The notes below the pieces were generated by a model that saw nothing but the letters and a program-made list of their open reading frames with translations, searched no databases and was not told the origin of the DNA. Below are positions 8,169 through 15,445 of a stretch of 61,024 nt of DNA, in pieces. Source of the DNA: an uncultured Planctomycetota bacterium (GTDB lineage: Bacteria > Planctomycetota > Phycisphaerae > UBA1845 > Fen-1342); NCBI GenBank assembly GCA_900696535.1, contig CAADGM010000167.1, positions 1 through 61,024 on the forward strand, read 5' to 3'. Numbering within the stretch: the first letter of the stretch is position 1; each line of letters opens with the position of its first letter. Both the position numbers and the translations under genes were made by a program.

Positions 8169-9292
8169 GGCCGCGGCTCCGCGGCCTCGTAGGCGGCGAT
8201 GTCGTCCATGCACGCCTGGCGCATGTCGGCGCCGGGCTGGTCGTAGTAGCGGCAGTACCAGTCGGCGGTTCGGCGGATCGTCTCGTCGAGCGGCCAGCGC
8301 GGCCGCCAGCCGAGCAGGCTCCGCGCCTTGTCGCTGCACAGCGTCAGCGTGGCGGTTTCGCGAATGCTCGGATCGGGCGAGTCAGCCGTGGCCCCGCGGC
8401 CTAGGGCGCGATGCAGTTGCTCAACCAGCGCGCCGACCGTGACGCAGCTTTCCGTGGGGGGGCCGAAGTTCCAAGCGCCGCTGTGCGCGCTGCGCGGGTC
8501 GTCCGGCCACTCGTCTACCAGCCGGGCCGCCAGCGTCAGGTAGCCGGCCAGCGGATCGAGGACGTGTTGCCACGGGCGGACGGCGTGGGGCATCCGCAGC
8601 TCGACCGGCCGGCCGGCCGCGGCGGCACGGACCACGTCCGGCACGATGCGCGTCGGGCTCCAGTCGCCCCCACCGATGACGTTGCCGGCCCGCACCGTAA
8701 CCAGCGCCACTTGATGCTCATGCAGGTGCTGCGGATCGAAGTAGCTTCGCCGATAGGCGGCCGCAACGATCTCGGCGGCGGCCTTGCTGGCGCTGTACGG
8801 TTCGCTCCCGCCGAGGCGGTCGCTCTCTCGTAGCCCGGGCGGCGCCGGGTCGCAGCCCGACGGCGCGACCTCGTAGCACTTGTCGCTGGTCACGACGACC
8901 ACCGTGCACGGTCGCGGCCCCACGCGGCGCACGGCCTCGAGCACGTTAACGGTGCCCATCACATTCGTTTCGAACGTGTCGCGCGGGTTGCGGTAGCCTT
9001 CGGGCACGAGCGGCTGCGCGGCCAGGTGCAGCACGAAACGCGGGCGCGCCTGGCCCAGTTCGTGCTCGAGGCACGCCGCGTCGCGCACGTCCGCCTCGAC
9101 ATGCCGCTCCAGCAGTTCGCGAACGCGCGCGACCTCGAAGAGGCTCGGGCGCGTCGGCGGCGGCAGGGCGTAGCCCGTGACCCGCGCGCCGAGGCGATGC
9201 AGCCAGATCGCCAGCCACGAGCCCTTGAAGCCCGTGTGGCCGGTGATCAGCACGCGCTTGTCCCGGAACGCGTCCGTCCAGGTGCTGCTCAC
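8165..9292 (-). CDS. rfbG: CDP-glucose 4,6-dehydratase
   Basis: 375 aa from GTG 9292, overlapping the rfbF stop by GTGA. The N-terminus 'KRVLITGHTGFKGSWLAIWL' is the hallmark NAD site of RfbG. 'YSASKAAAEIVAAAYRRSYF' carries the catalytic YxxxK, and 'TVRAGNVIGGGDWSPTRIVP' is characteristic of the family. It converts CDP-glucose to CDP-4-keto-6-deoxyglucose, the branch point for 3,6-dideoxy- and branched sugars. No rfbH (3-dehydratase) gene is in the operon, so the product should keep its 3-hydroxyl unless another locus supplies that step. Confidence 0.93.
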   Translation of the reverse strand: MSSTWTDAFRDKRVLITGHTGFKGSWLAIWLHRLGARVTGYALPPPTRPSLFEVARVRELLERHVEADVRDAACLEHELGQARPRFVLHLAAQPLVPEGYRNPRDTFETNVMGTVNVLEAVRRVGPRPCTVVVVTSDKCYEVAPSGCDPAPPGLRESDRLGGSEPYSASKAAAEIVAAAYRRSYFDPQHLHEHQVALVTVRAGNVIGGGDWSPTRIVPDVVRAAAAGRPVELRMPHAVRPWQHVLDPLAGYLTLAARLVDEWPDDPRSAHSGAWNFGPPTESCVTVGALVEQLHRALGRGATADSPDPSIRETATLTLCSDKARSLLGWRPRWPLDETIRRTADWYCRYYDQPGADMRQACMDDIAAYEAAEPRP

Positions 9293-10065
9293 GTCCAGAC
9301 CTTCCACGGCGCCCGCCCGGTGGCCCACAGGTCGCTCAGCGCCTTGTACTCCCGGTACGTGTCCATCGCCTGGAAGAACCCCTCGTGCCGGAACGCCATG
9401 AGCTGCCCCGCGGCCGCAAGGCGCTCCAGCGGCTCGCGCTCCAGCACGCAATCGTCACCTGTCAGGTAGTCGAACACGCCCCGCTGGAACACGAAGAACC
9501 CGACGTGGACCCAGTCGTCCAGCATGGGCTTCTCGCGGAAACGCGCCACGCGCCCGTCAGGGTCCACGTCGACGATACCGAAGCGCGACTGCGCCCGAAC
9601 GGCGGTCAGCGTGGCCAGTCTCCCGTGCGCGCGATGGAAACTCAGTAGTGCGCCCAGGTCGACGTCCGCCAGCCCGTCCCCGTACGTGACCATGAACGTG
9701 TTGCCGTCGACGTAGCGCTCGACGCGGCGGATGCGCCCGCCGGTCATCGTGTCCTCGCCCGTGTCGGCCAGCGTCACGGTGAAGTCGTGCTCGGCGTGGG
9801 CGTCGTGATAGACGGCGCTCTTCCGATCGCCCAGGCGCAGCGTGCAGTCGCTGTTCATCGCCTCGTAGTTGAGGATGTACTCCTTGATGACGTTGCCGCG
9901 ATAGCCCAGGCACAGCACGAACTCGCGCAGCCCGTGGTGCGCGTAGAGCTTCATGATGTGCCAGAGAATCGGCCGCTGGCCGATCTCGACCATCGGCTTC
10001 GGGCGGAACTCGGTCTCTTCGCGCAGCCGCGTGCCCAGGCCGCCGCAGAGGATCACGACTTTCAT
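9289..10065 (-). CDS. rfbF: Glucose-1-phosphate cytidylyltransferase
   Basis: 258 aa, the normal family length. 'MKVVILCGGLGTRLREETE' with 'RPKPMVEIGQRPILWHIMK' is the signature of RfbF, which joins CTP and glucose-1-phosphate to CDP-glucose. Further family positions are 'DTGEDTMTGGRIRRVERYV' and 'MVTYGDGLADVDL'. It is the first gene of the eight-gene minus-strand operon. The 92 bp between it and the upstream gene stop (10158) hold no gene. A poor TTGCAC/TAGCAC pair about 12 nt before the start could be its promoter, but I would not rely on it. Confidence 0.95.
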   Translation of the reverse strand: MKVVILCGGLGTRLREETEFRPKPMVEIGQRPILWHIMKLYAHHGLREFVLCLGYRGNVIKEYILNYEAMNSDCTLRLGDRKSAVYHDAHAEHDFTVTLADTGEDTMTGGRIRRVERYVDGNTFMVTYGDGLADVDLGALLSFHRAHGRLATLTAVRAQSRFGIVDVDPDGRVARFREKPMLDDWVHVGFFVFQRGVFDYLTGDDCVLEREPLERLAAAGQLMAFRHEGFFQAMDTYREYKALSDLWATGRAPWKVWT

Positions 10066-10157
10066 GCTGCTGTGCTACCCGATCCGGGCCGGGGGGTGCA
10101 AGGGCAGTTGCGCTGTTCTCACCGGCGAGGCGGGACGCGCGGCCGCGCGTCTTCGGC

Positions 10158-12497
10158 TCAGGGCCCGCCGCGATGCAGGGCCGCCTTCTCGGTCGCCGGT
10201 AGCGCCGCGTAGAGCACGAGGTTGCGCATCACCTTCAGCACCCCCTCGGGCTCGTACCCCTTCAGGTTGAACACGTTGGTCCCGAGCAGGCCGACGCTCA
10301 AGTCGAGCGGCGTGTAGATCACCGTGTGACGCCGCCGGCTGCCGAACGCCCGCAGCACCGGGCCGCTGCGCCCGCCGGCGGCCAGCATCGCCGCCCGACG
10401 GTGGCCGACCTTCGATGCGTCCACGCCGTTCTCGAGCCCCGCTCCGGTGACCAGGAAGGAGTCCGGGGAGAGCGCGGTCGGCGACTCGTCCAACGCCGCG
10501 CGCAGTTGCGTCTCGAATGCCTCGATGAACGCCGACGAGCCGGTCGCCGCGTCGGCCAGCCGCGTGCCGCCGCTGGCGAGGAACCGCCGCAAGCCCGCTT
10601 GCTCGGCAGGCGAGAGCGTGAACGCCCGCGTGCCGGTGAGGTGGGCAACGCGGTAGTTGCTCAGTGCCTCGTCGTCGAGCCGGACGCCCGAGGTCACCAG
10701 CAGTCGCGTATTGGCTTCGTTGGCCAGGTAGCGGGCCAGGCGCGTCCAGCCCAGCGGCGCAATATCCCAGTCGCCATCGTGTCTCAGGCGGACCAGCTCG
10801 ATAGTCCGGCTTGGCTGTCGGTCTTTCAGCGGCAGGATCGGTGTCTCGAGGCGCGTTCGCGGCGTCGTCTTGTCCGTGGCCAGCGCGTAGATGTTCACAC
10901 CTAGCTGCAGGTCGGCCTCGGCGCGGCCCGAGCTCGAATACCGAGCCCAGCTTGTGGCCACGTCTCGCGTGCAGACCAGCATCAGCAGGCGGTGCCCGTT
11001 GCTGACTCCCAGCAACCGCGGCGGCGCCGCGAGACGAAACGCAGCGGCGCCGGAGAGCAATGGGTGGTCATCCGGCAGCACTTCGAGGGGATACTCCGGA
11101 AATGCACGCCGGGCCAGCTCCTCGACCGACGAGAGAAACGCGTCGCCGCCGCGCCCCACAACCGTGACGAACAGCCCGCCGCGCAAGGCGTACTCTCGCA
11201 ACCGGTCAACCTCCACGTCGGTGAAGTCGGCCCGTTCGCGGCCGTAGAGATAGAGGACAGGGGCGTCGAATAGGTCCTCGACGGGGCCGTCGAGCGGGAC
11301 AAGCTGCCAGTTGAGGAGCCGCTCCAGCGTCGCGCTGGCGAAGCGGGTCAGTCCGGCCACGTCGCGGAGGGGGCCGAGCTCCTGGCCGGGTCGCTGAAGC
11401 TTGTTGAAGAGCAGCGGCGCTCGCCCGTGGCACAGATACATCAGGGCCAGGGCGGTGTTGCGCTGCGCGTCCATCGGGCCGGCGCTGGCCGGCCACGACC
11501 CGTCCGCGCGCTGGAGCTCGATCAGCGCCGCGGCCCCTTCGCGAAACCAGTCGTGCCGGCCGAAGTACTTGTGCCCGCTCGCCCGCCCAACGCGTTCCAC
11601 CCCGTAGAGGTAGTAGTATTTCCACGCGAAGGCGCCGCCCGGATTGTCCTGCCCGTAGTTTCGTGCCAGCCACTCCATGCCGTTCTCGATCGCCCGGAGA
11701 AGTGGACCCTGGCTGGGGACCGGCTCGCCGGTGGCGGCTGACTGCTGGTCGAGCACGACAAAGAGCGACGCCACCCCGGCGGCGGTCATGCTGCCGGTGC
11801 TCTGCGGCTTGGCGCCGCGCTCCGCCTGGGTGTACTCCCACCCCCCGTCCGTATTCTGGGTGCGCATCCAGTGGCCGCCGACCGCGTCCCAGTACCAGCG
11901 CGGGACGTCGAGCCCCGCCTCGGCCGCCATCCAGACTCCGAGTACGCCGAACTGGGTGCAGGAGTTGTCCCACCGCCCGCCGGCCTGCTTGCCAGCCGGG
12001 GGCGTGTAGTTGTACGCCCCCGGTGTCGGCGAGGCGGGGGAGTACGCGGCGTCTAGCAGCCACTGGAGGTCGCGGCGGAGCTCGGCGCGGTACTTGAAGC
12101 CGGGCACGATGGCCAGCGCGTGGGCCCGCGTGCCGACGGCGTAAGTACCGTTCACTTTCTGGCGGATCAGCCAGTCCAGCGACTCGGAAAGCCACTCCGC
12201 CTTGCGCGGGTCTACGTCCGCGTACAGCAGCGCCAGACACACCAGAGCCGTGTCTCCCGCCCAGTGCACGTCCTCCGGGGCCTTGAACCGTTCCCAGTTG
12301 CCGTCCTCGTTTCGGGTGGCCCGCAGCCACTCCACCGCCGCCTGGATCGACCGGTTCACGTCGACGTCGGCGAGCCGCGCAGCCGGGGCTGGTGCCTGGG
12401 CGAGCGCCGCGGGTGCGACGGGTCCGGACCCGGCCAAATGTAAGGAAATCGTTAAGGCAATGGCGGCCGTCGCGACCGGGGGCCGGCGTGAGTTCAT
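10158..12497 (-). CDS. Exported DUF4159 protein with prenyltransferase/squalene-cyclase-like alpha repeats
   Basis: 779 aa with a signal peptide ending near 'ALAQAPAPA' (residues 30-40). Residues about 45-390 carry QW-like alpha/alpha-toroid repeats such as 'VEWLRATRNEDGNWE', 'MRTQNTDGGWEYTQ' and 'IELQRADGSWPAS', as in terpene cyclase and prenyltransferase folds. No catalytic DxDD motif of squalene cyclases is obvious. The C-terminal half (about 400-760) matches the DUF4159 layout seen in Planctomycetes, with 'DAPVLYLYGRERADFT' and 'LREYALRGGLFVTVVG'. Its function is unknown. It is divergent from the kinase gene at 12634. Confidence 0.8.
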   Translation of the reverse strand: MNSRRPPVATAAIALTISLHLAGSGPVAPAALAQAPAPAARLADVDVNRSIQAAVEWLRATRNEDGNWERFKAPEDVHWAGDTALVCLALLYADVDPRKAEWLSESLDWLIRQKVNGTYAVGTRAHALAIVPGFKYRAELRRDLQWLLDAAYSPASPTPGAYNYTPPAGKQAGGRWDNSCTQFGVLGVWMAAEAGLDVPRWYWDAVGGHWMRTQNTDGGWEYTQAERGAKPQSTGSMTAAGVASLFVVLDQQSAATGEPVPSQGPLLRAIENGMEWLARNYGQDNPGGAFAWKYYYLYGVERVGRASGHKYFGRHDWFREGAAALIELQRADGSWPASAGPMDAQRNTALALMYLCHGRAPLLFNKLQRPGQELGPLRDVAGLTRFASATLERLLNWQLVPLDGPVEDLFDAPVLYLYGRERADFTDVEVDRLREYALRGGLFVTVVGRGGDAFLSSVEELARRAFPEYPLEVLPDDHPLLSGAAAFRLAAPPRLLGVSNGHRLLMLVCTRDVATSWARYSSSGRAEADLQLGVNIYALATDKTTPRTRLETPILPLKDRQPSRTIELVRLRHDGDWDIAPLGWTRLARYLANEANTRLLVTSGVRLDDEALSNYRVAHLTGTRAFTLSPAEQAGLRRFLASGGTRLADAATGSSAFIEAFETQLRAALDESPTALSPDSFLVTGAGLENGVDASKVGHRRAAMLAAGGRSGPVLRAFGSRRRHTVIYTPLDLSVGLLGTNVFNLKGYEPEGVLKVMRNLVLYAALPATEKAALHRGGP

Positions 12498-12550
12498 TCC
12501 GGTAAAATCTCCGCTCGGGCTGCTTATCGTCTAGGCCCGATCTCGCCGAT

Positions 12551-12579
12551 TTGCAACTGGTAGATGGCAGGCGTACGAT
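12551..12579 (+). promoter_or_regulatory. Sigma-70-type promoter of the Ser/Thr kinase gene
   Basis: TTGCAA (12551-12556), 17-nt spacer, TACGAT (12574-12579). Transcription would start near 12586, about 48 nt before the kinase GTG at 12634. This also argues against the upstream in-frame GTG at 12589 as the start. Confidence 0.45.
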
Positions 12580-12633
12580 TGATCGGAAGTGCAGGCCCCA
12601 CGCGACGGCACGTCCCGGTCGGGAGCATTCTCG

Positions 12634-13872
12634 GTGGCCGACGGCTCATTCGACGACACCCAAATCACCCGGGTTGTAATTGAGCGGCAGCTCGCCACAC
12701 CGGAGGAGGTCCGCGTCGCCGCCGAGCAGCAGCGGCGCATGTCGGACGGCAGCCATCCGCGCCCGCTGGCCGACGTGCTCGTGGACCTCGGCTTCCTGAC
12801 GAGGACGCAACTCTTGCGCCTCCAGGGATCGAGCGAGGATTCCGGGGGGCGGCCGGCGCAGCAGATCCCGGGATACCAGCTTCTCAACAAGTGCGGCGCC
12901 GGCGCGATGGCGGTCGTCTACCGCGGCAAGCAGCTCAGCCTCGACCGCATCGTCGCGGTGAAGGTGCTGCCGAAGCGGCTGAGCAAGAACGCCGAGTTCG
13001 TCACGCGCTTCTACCGCGAGGGGCGGGCGGCGGCGCAGCTCAACCACAACAACATTGTCCAGGCCATCGACGTCGGCGAGGCCAACGGCTTTCACTACTT
13101 CGTCATGGAGTTCGTCGAGGGCTGCACGGTCTACGACGAGCTGGCCAACGGCAAGGTGTACACCGAGCAGGAAGCGGTCCAGATCATCACGCAGATCGCT
13201 CAGGCCCTGCTGCACGCCCACGAGCGCGGCTTCATCCACCGCGACGTGAAGCCCAAGAACATCATGCTCACCAAGGAGCGCGTGGCCAAGCTCGCCGATA
13301 TGGGCCTGGCCCGCGAGACGACCGACCTCGAGGCTGCCATGGCCGAGGCCGGCCGCGCCTACGGCACGCCCTACTACATCAGCCCCGAGCAGATCCGTGG
13401 TGAGGTGGACATCGATCACCGGGCCGACCTGTACTCCCTCGGCGCGACGTTCTACCACATGGTCACCGGCCGCGTGCCGTTCGAGGCGTCGACGCCCTCG
13501 GGCGTGATGCACAAGCACCTGAAGGAACCGCTCACGCCGCCTGACCATCTCAACACGACGCTGACCGCGGGCTGCGGGGCGATGATTGAGATGCTCATGG
13601 CCAAGGACCGCGAGGATCGCTACCCCAGCGCACGCGAGCTGCTGGAGGACCTCGACGCGCTGGCCCGCGGCCGGCCGCCGAAGTACGCCATGCAGCGCGT
13701 GGATGAATCGGGGTACGACACGCTTTCGGCTGGCCAGCCGTTGGCCAAGCCCGAGCGGCCGCGGGGCGTAGGGGCGACGCTGGAATCCAATCTGCCCACC
13801 GTGGCGACGGTGCTGGGCGTCGTCGCTGGAATCAGCATCCTGGTGAACATCATCCTGATCGCGACGAGGTAG
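12634..13872 (+). CDS. Membrane-anchored Ser/Thr protein kinase (Hanks type) with MshEN-like N-terminal module
   Basis: 412 aa. GTG 12634 is preceded by GGGAG with 8-nt spacing. Residues 1-65 ('ATPEEVRVAAEQQRR ... LADVLVDLGFLTRTQLLRLQ') resemble the N-terminal module of type II secretion ATPases (MshEN/GspE-N), which binds nucleotides such as c-di-GMP in some proteins. The kinase has a glycine loop 'CGAGAMAVVYRG' (about 86-97), Lys in VAVKVLP, catalytic loop HRDVKPKN (about 202-209), a DMG in place of DFG and 'GTPYYISPEQIRG'. After a short linker one membrane helix ('VATVLGVVAGISILVNIILI') ends the chain, leaving no extracellular sensor. Substrates are unknown. Confidence 0.9.
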   Translation: MADGSFDDTQITRVVIERQLATPEEVRVAAEQQRRMSDGSHPRPLADVLVDLGFLTRTQLLRLQGSSEDSGGRPAQQIPGYQLLNKCGAGAMAVVYRGKQLSLDRIVAVKVLPKRLSKNAEFVTRFYREGRAAAQLNHNNIVQAIDVGEANGFHYFVMEFVEGCTVYDELANGKVYTEQEAVQIITQIAQALLHAHERGFIHRDVKPKNIMLTKERVAKLADMGLARETTDLEAAMAEAGRAYGTPYYISPEQIRGEVDIDHRADLYSLGATFYHMVTGRVPFEASTPSGVMHKHLKEPLTPPDHLNTTLTAGCGAMIEMLMAKDREDRYPSARELLEDLDALARGRPPKYAMQRVDESGYDTLSAGQPLAKPERPRGVGATLESNLPTVATVLGVVAGISILVNIILIATR

Positions 13873-13977
13873 CGGCGAGACGGCGCCGCGGCAGGCCGCT
13901 CGGCAACGCCGCGGTCCGCGCCGGTTGCCGTGCACTGGATGCTCGCTCGCCGCGCTCAGGGCCGGAGTGGGCCGGTC

Positions 13978-14006
13978 TTGCAGACGGGGCGCGGGCGCGC
14001 TAGACT
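13978..14006 (+). promoter_or_regulatory. Promoter of tRNA-Val
   Basis: TTGCAG (13978-13983), 17-nt spacer, TAGACT (14001-14006). The predicted start point is within a few bases of the mature 5' end at 14017. The same TAGACT -10 appears before the pseudopilin gene. Confidence 0.6.
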
Positions 14007-14016
14007 GCGTTTCGCA

Positions 14017-14090
14017 GGGCGTTTAGCTCAGTTGGCTAGAGCGCATCCTTCACACGGATGAGGTCACAGGTTCGAGTCCTGTAACGCCCA
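14017..14090 (+). tRNA. tRNA-Val (anticodon CAC)
   Basis: 74 nt. The acceptor stem GGGCGTT (14017-14023) pairs with AACGCCC (14083-14089), and A14090 is the discriminator. The anticodon stem CATCC/GGATG encloses TTCACAC, giving anticodon CAC (reads GUG). The T-arm contains TTCGAGTCC. CCA is not encoded. The 3' 22 nt of the gene form the attachment core of the adjacent element, and the duplicated copy at 19346-19369 lacks the rest of the tRNA. The intact tRNA therefore remains at the left end. Confidence 0.95.
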
Positions 14091-15354
14091 TCAGATATAA
14101 TTGTCCAGAATCGCTTTTAGTCGCATCTAGTCGCCCGACAACACCTTGCGAATCCACCCCCGAAGACACGTGCGCCCCCGTGCGCTCGGGGGCGTGCTGT
14201 TGCTGTGCCGGCTTCTGTGCCGCGCTCGGCGTCGCGGTCCAGGCCGTCGCCTTGGCGAAGTCTTCGTCGCGGACCATGCGGTAGTGCCGCTCGGCAATCA
14301 GCTCGGTATGGCCAAGCCACGCCGAGCAAACATGCGACGGGAAAACCGTCACCAGCTCGGTGGCCCGGCTGGCCCGCATGTTCTGCCACGGCTTGGCCCA
14401 CGGCGTAAGCCCCGCCCGGGCCACGTACCGCAGTAGTTGCGTCCGAAGATTCTGGGTCGTCTCGCGGTAGCGAGAAATGACGTGCTCGCTCCCTTCAGGC
14501 GCCGCGTCGAACACCGCTTCCAGGTGCGGCATCGTTTCGGGGAATATCGGCATGACGCGGACACCGCCGCCTTCGTGGTGCTCCGTCTTGGACGCTCGGA
14601 TCACGAGCCGCCGCTCGGCAAAGTCCACGTCGCCCCAGCGGAGCGCCAGCGCTTCGGACGGTATCCGGAGCCCTTGAAATCGCGCCAGCGCCAGCAGCAG
14701 CCGCCATTCGGGGTCTGGGATTGTGCCGATCAGCCTGAGCACGTCATCGGGCGGGACGAAGTGCCGGTTCGCGGGGTTTCCGCCGACCGTCGCCGGCAAG
14801 TGCGCGAACGGGTTGCGGGCCACGATCCCGCGCCGCACCGCCACGCCAAAGTAGTGGCGCGCGTAGCGGATCAGCTTGGCCACGGTGTTCTTCGCGAGCT
14901 TCCGCTCGCCGACCAACCACGCGCGGTAGGCGTCGGCGTCGGCGCTCGACACGTCGGGCAGGCGGCGGTCGGGGCCGAAGAAGTCGAGTAGCCGCCGGCG
15001 GGCTTGGTCAAAGACAATCCGCGTGCATGGCTTCACGTCCACGCGCTCGGCGATGTAGCCGTCGATGAACGGGGCGAGCTTGGGGGCGGCGCGGTCGGGG
15101 CCGGGCTCGACCAATCCGACACGCTCCAGGCGGTCACGGAGCGCGCCGCCTATGCCCCCCAGCCACGCCGCGGTTTCGCGCCCCGGCGATTGGTTGGCGA
15201 GCTTGGCCGACAGCAAGGCCTCGACGTGGCGGAGCACGCTCTCGGCCGATCGCCGGTTGGTGCGCCCGAGCCGGAGCGTTTTCCGGGCGCCGTCGGGGGC
15301 CACGAACAGGATTCGCCACGAGCCGGGGCGGGTATCAGTCGCAAGGCTGGCCAC
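14050..15354 (-). CDS. Tyrosine recombinase (integrase) of the tRNA-Val element
   Basis: 434 aa from GTG 15354, with AAGGTGA 5 nt upstream. The N-terminal core-binding region spans about 85-190 and the catalytic domain about 200-375. Catalytic candidates are Arg230 (GLRIPSEAL), Lys256 (ASKTEHH), Arg327 in 'KPWQNMRASRATEL', His349 (AWLGHTE) and nucleophile Tyr358 (ERHYRMV). The HxxR histidine is Gln324 here. The last 13 residues (Met422 to Val434, 'MGVTGLEPVTSSV') are encoded by the antisense of the tRNA, so the gene runs through attL. In a circularised element the frame would instead continue into 19345-19156, giving 491 aa. The upstream neighbour is the ATPase gene, with a period-9 repeat between them. 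Confidence 0.93.
   Translation of the reverse strand: MASLATDTRPGSWRILFVAPDGARKTLRLGRTNRRSAESVLRHVEALLSAKLANQSPGRETAAWLGGIGGALRDRLERVGLVEPGPDRAAPKLAPFIDGYIAERVDVKPCTRIVFDQARRRLLDFFGPDRRLPDVSSADADAYRAWLVGERKLAKNTVAKLIRYARHYFGVAVRRGIVARNPFAHLPATVGGNPANRHFVPPDDVLRLIGTIPDPEWRLLLALARFQGLRIPSEALALRWGDVDFAERRLVIRASKTEHHEGGGVRVMPIFPETMPHLEAVFDAAPEGSEHVISRYRETTQNLRTQLLRYVARAGLTPWAKPWQNMRASRATELVTVFPSHVCSAWLGHTELIAERHYRMVRDEDFAKATAWTATPSAAQKPAQQQHAPERTGAHVSSGVDSQGVVGRLDATKSDSGQLYLMGVTGLEPVTSSV
14069..14092. repeat. attL, left 24-bp direct repeat at the tRNA-Val 3' end
   Basis: The repeat begins GGTTCGAGTCC and ends CGCCCATC. It is identical over 24 bp to 19346-19369. The flanking bases differ immediately on both sides (A versus G on the left, A versus G on the right), so 24 bp is the full core. 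Confidence 0.93.
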
Positions 15355-15396
15355 GGTTCACCTTCTCATTTCTCGCGCCCCCGGGGGGGCTCCGTC

Positions 15397-15442
15397 AAGG
15401 GCCGCCAAGGCCGCCAAGGCCGCCAAGGCCGCCAAGGCCGCC
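15397..15442. repeat. Tandem repeat, 9-bp unit x5, between ATPase and integrase genes
   Basis: The AAGGCCGCC unit starts at 15407, 15416, 15425 and 15434, preceded by a degenerate first copy from 15397. It sits within the 91 bp between the ATPase stop and the integrase start. Just beyond, the ATPase end carries a coding repeat (EDRQSTEDRQ) from two TTGGCGGTCTTCGG copies. Slippage-prone sequence of this kind can vary between strains. Confidence 0.8.
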
Positions 15443-15445
15443 ACA

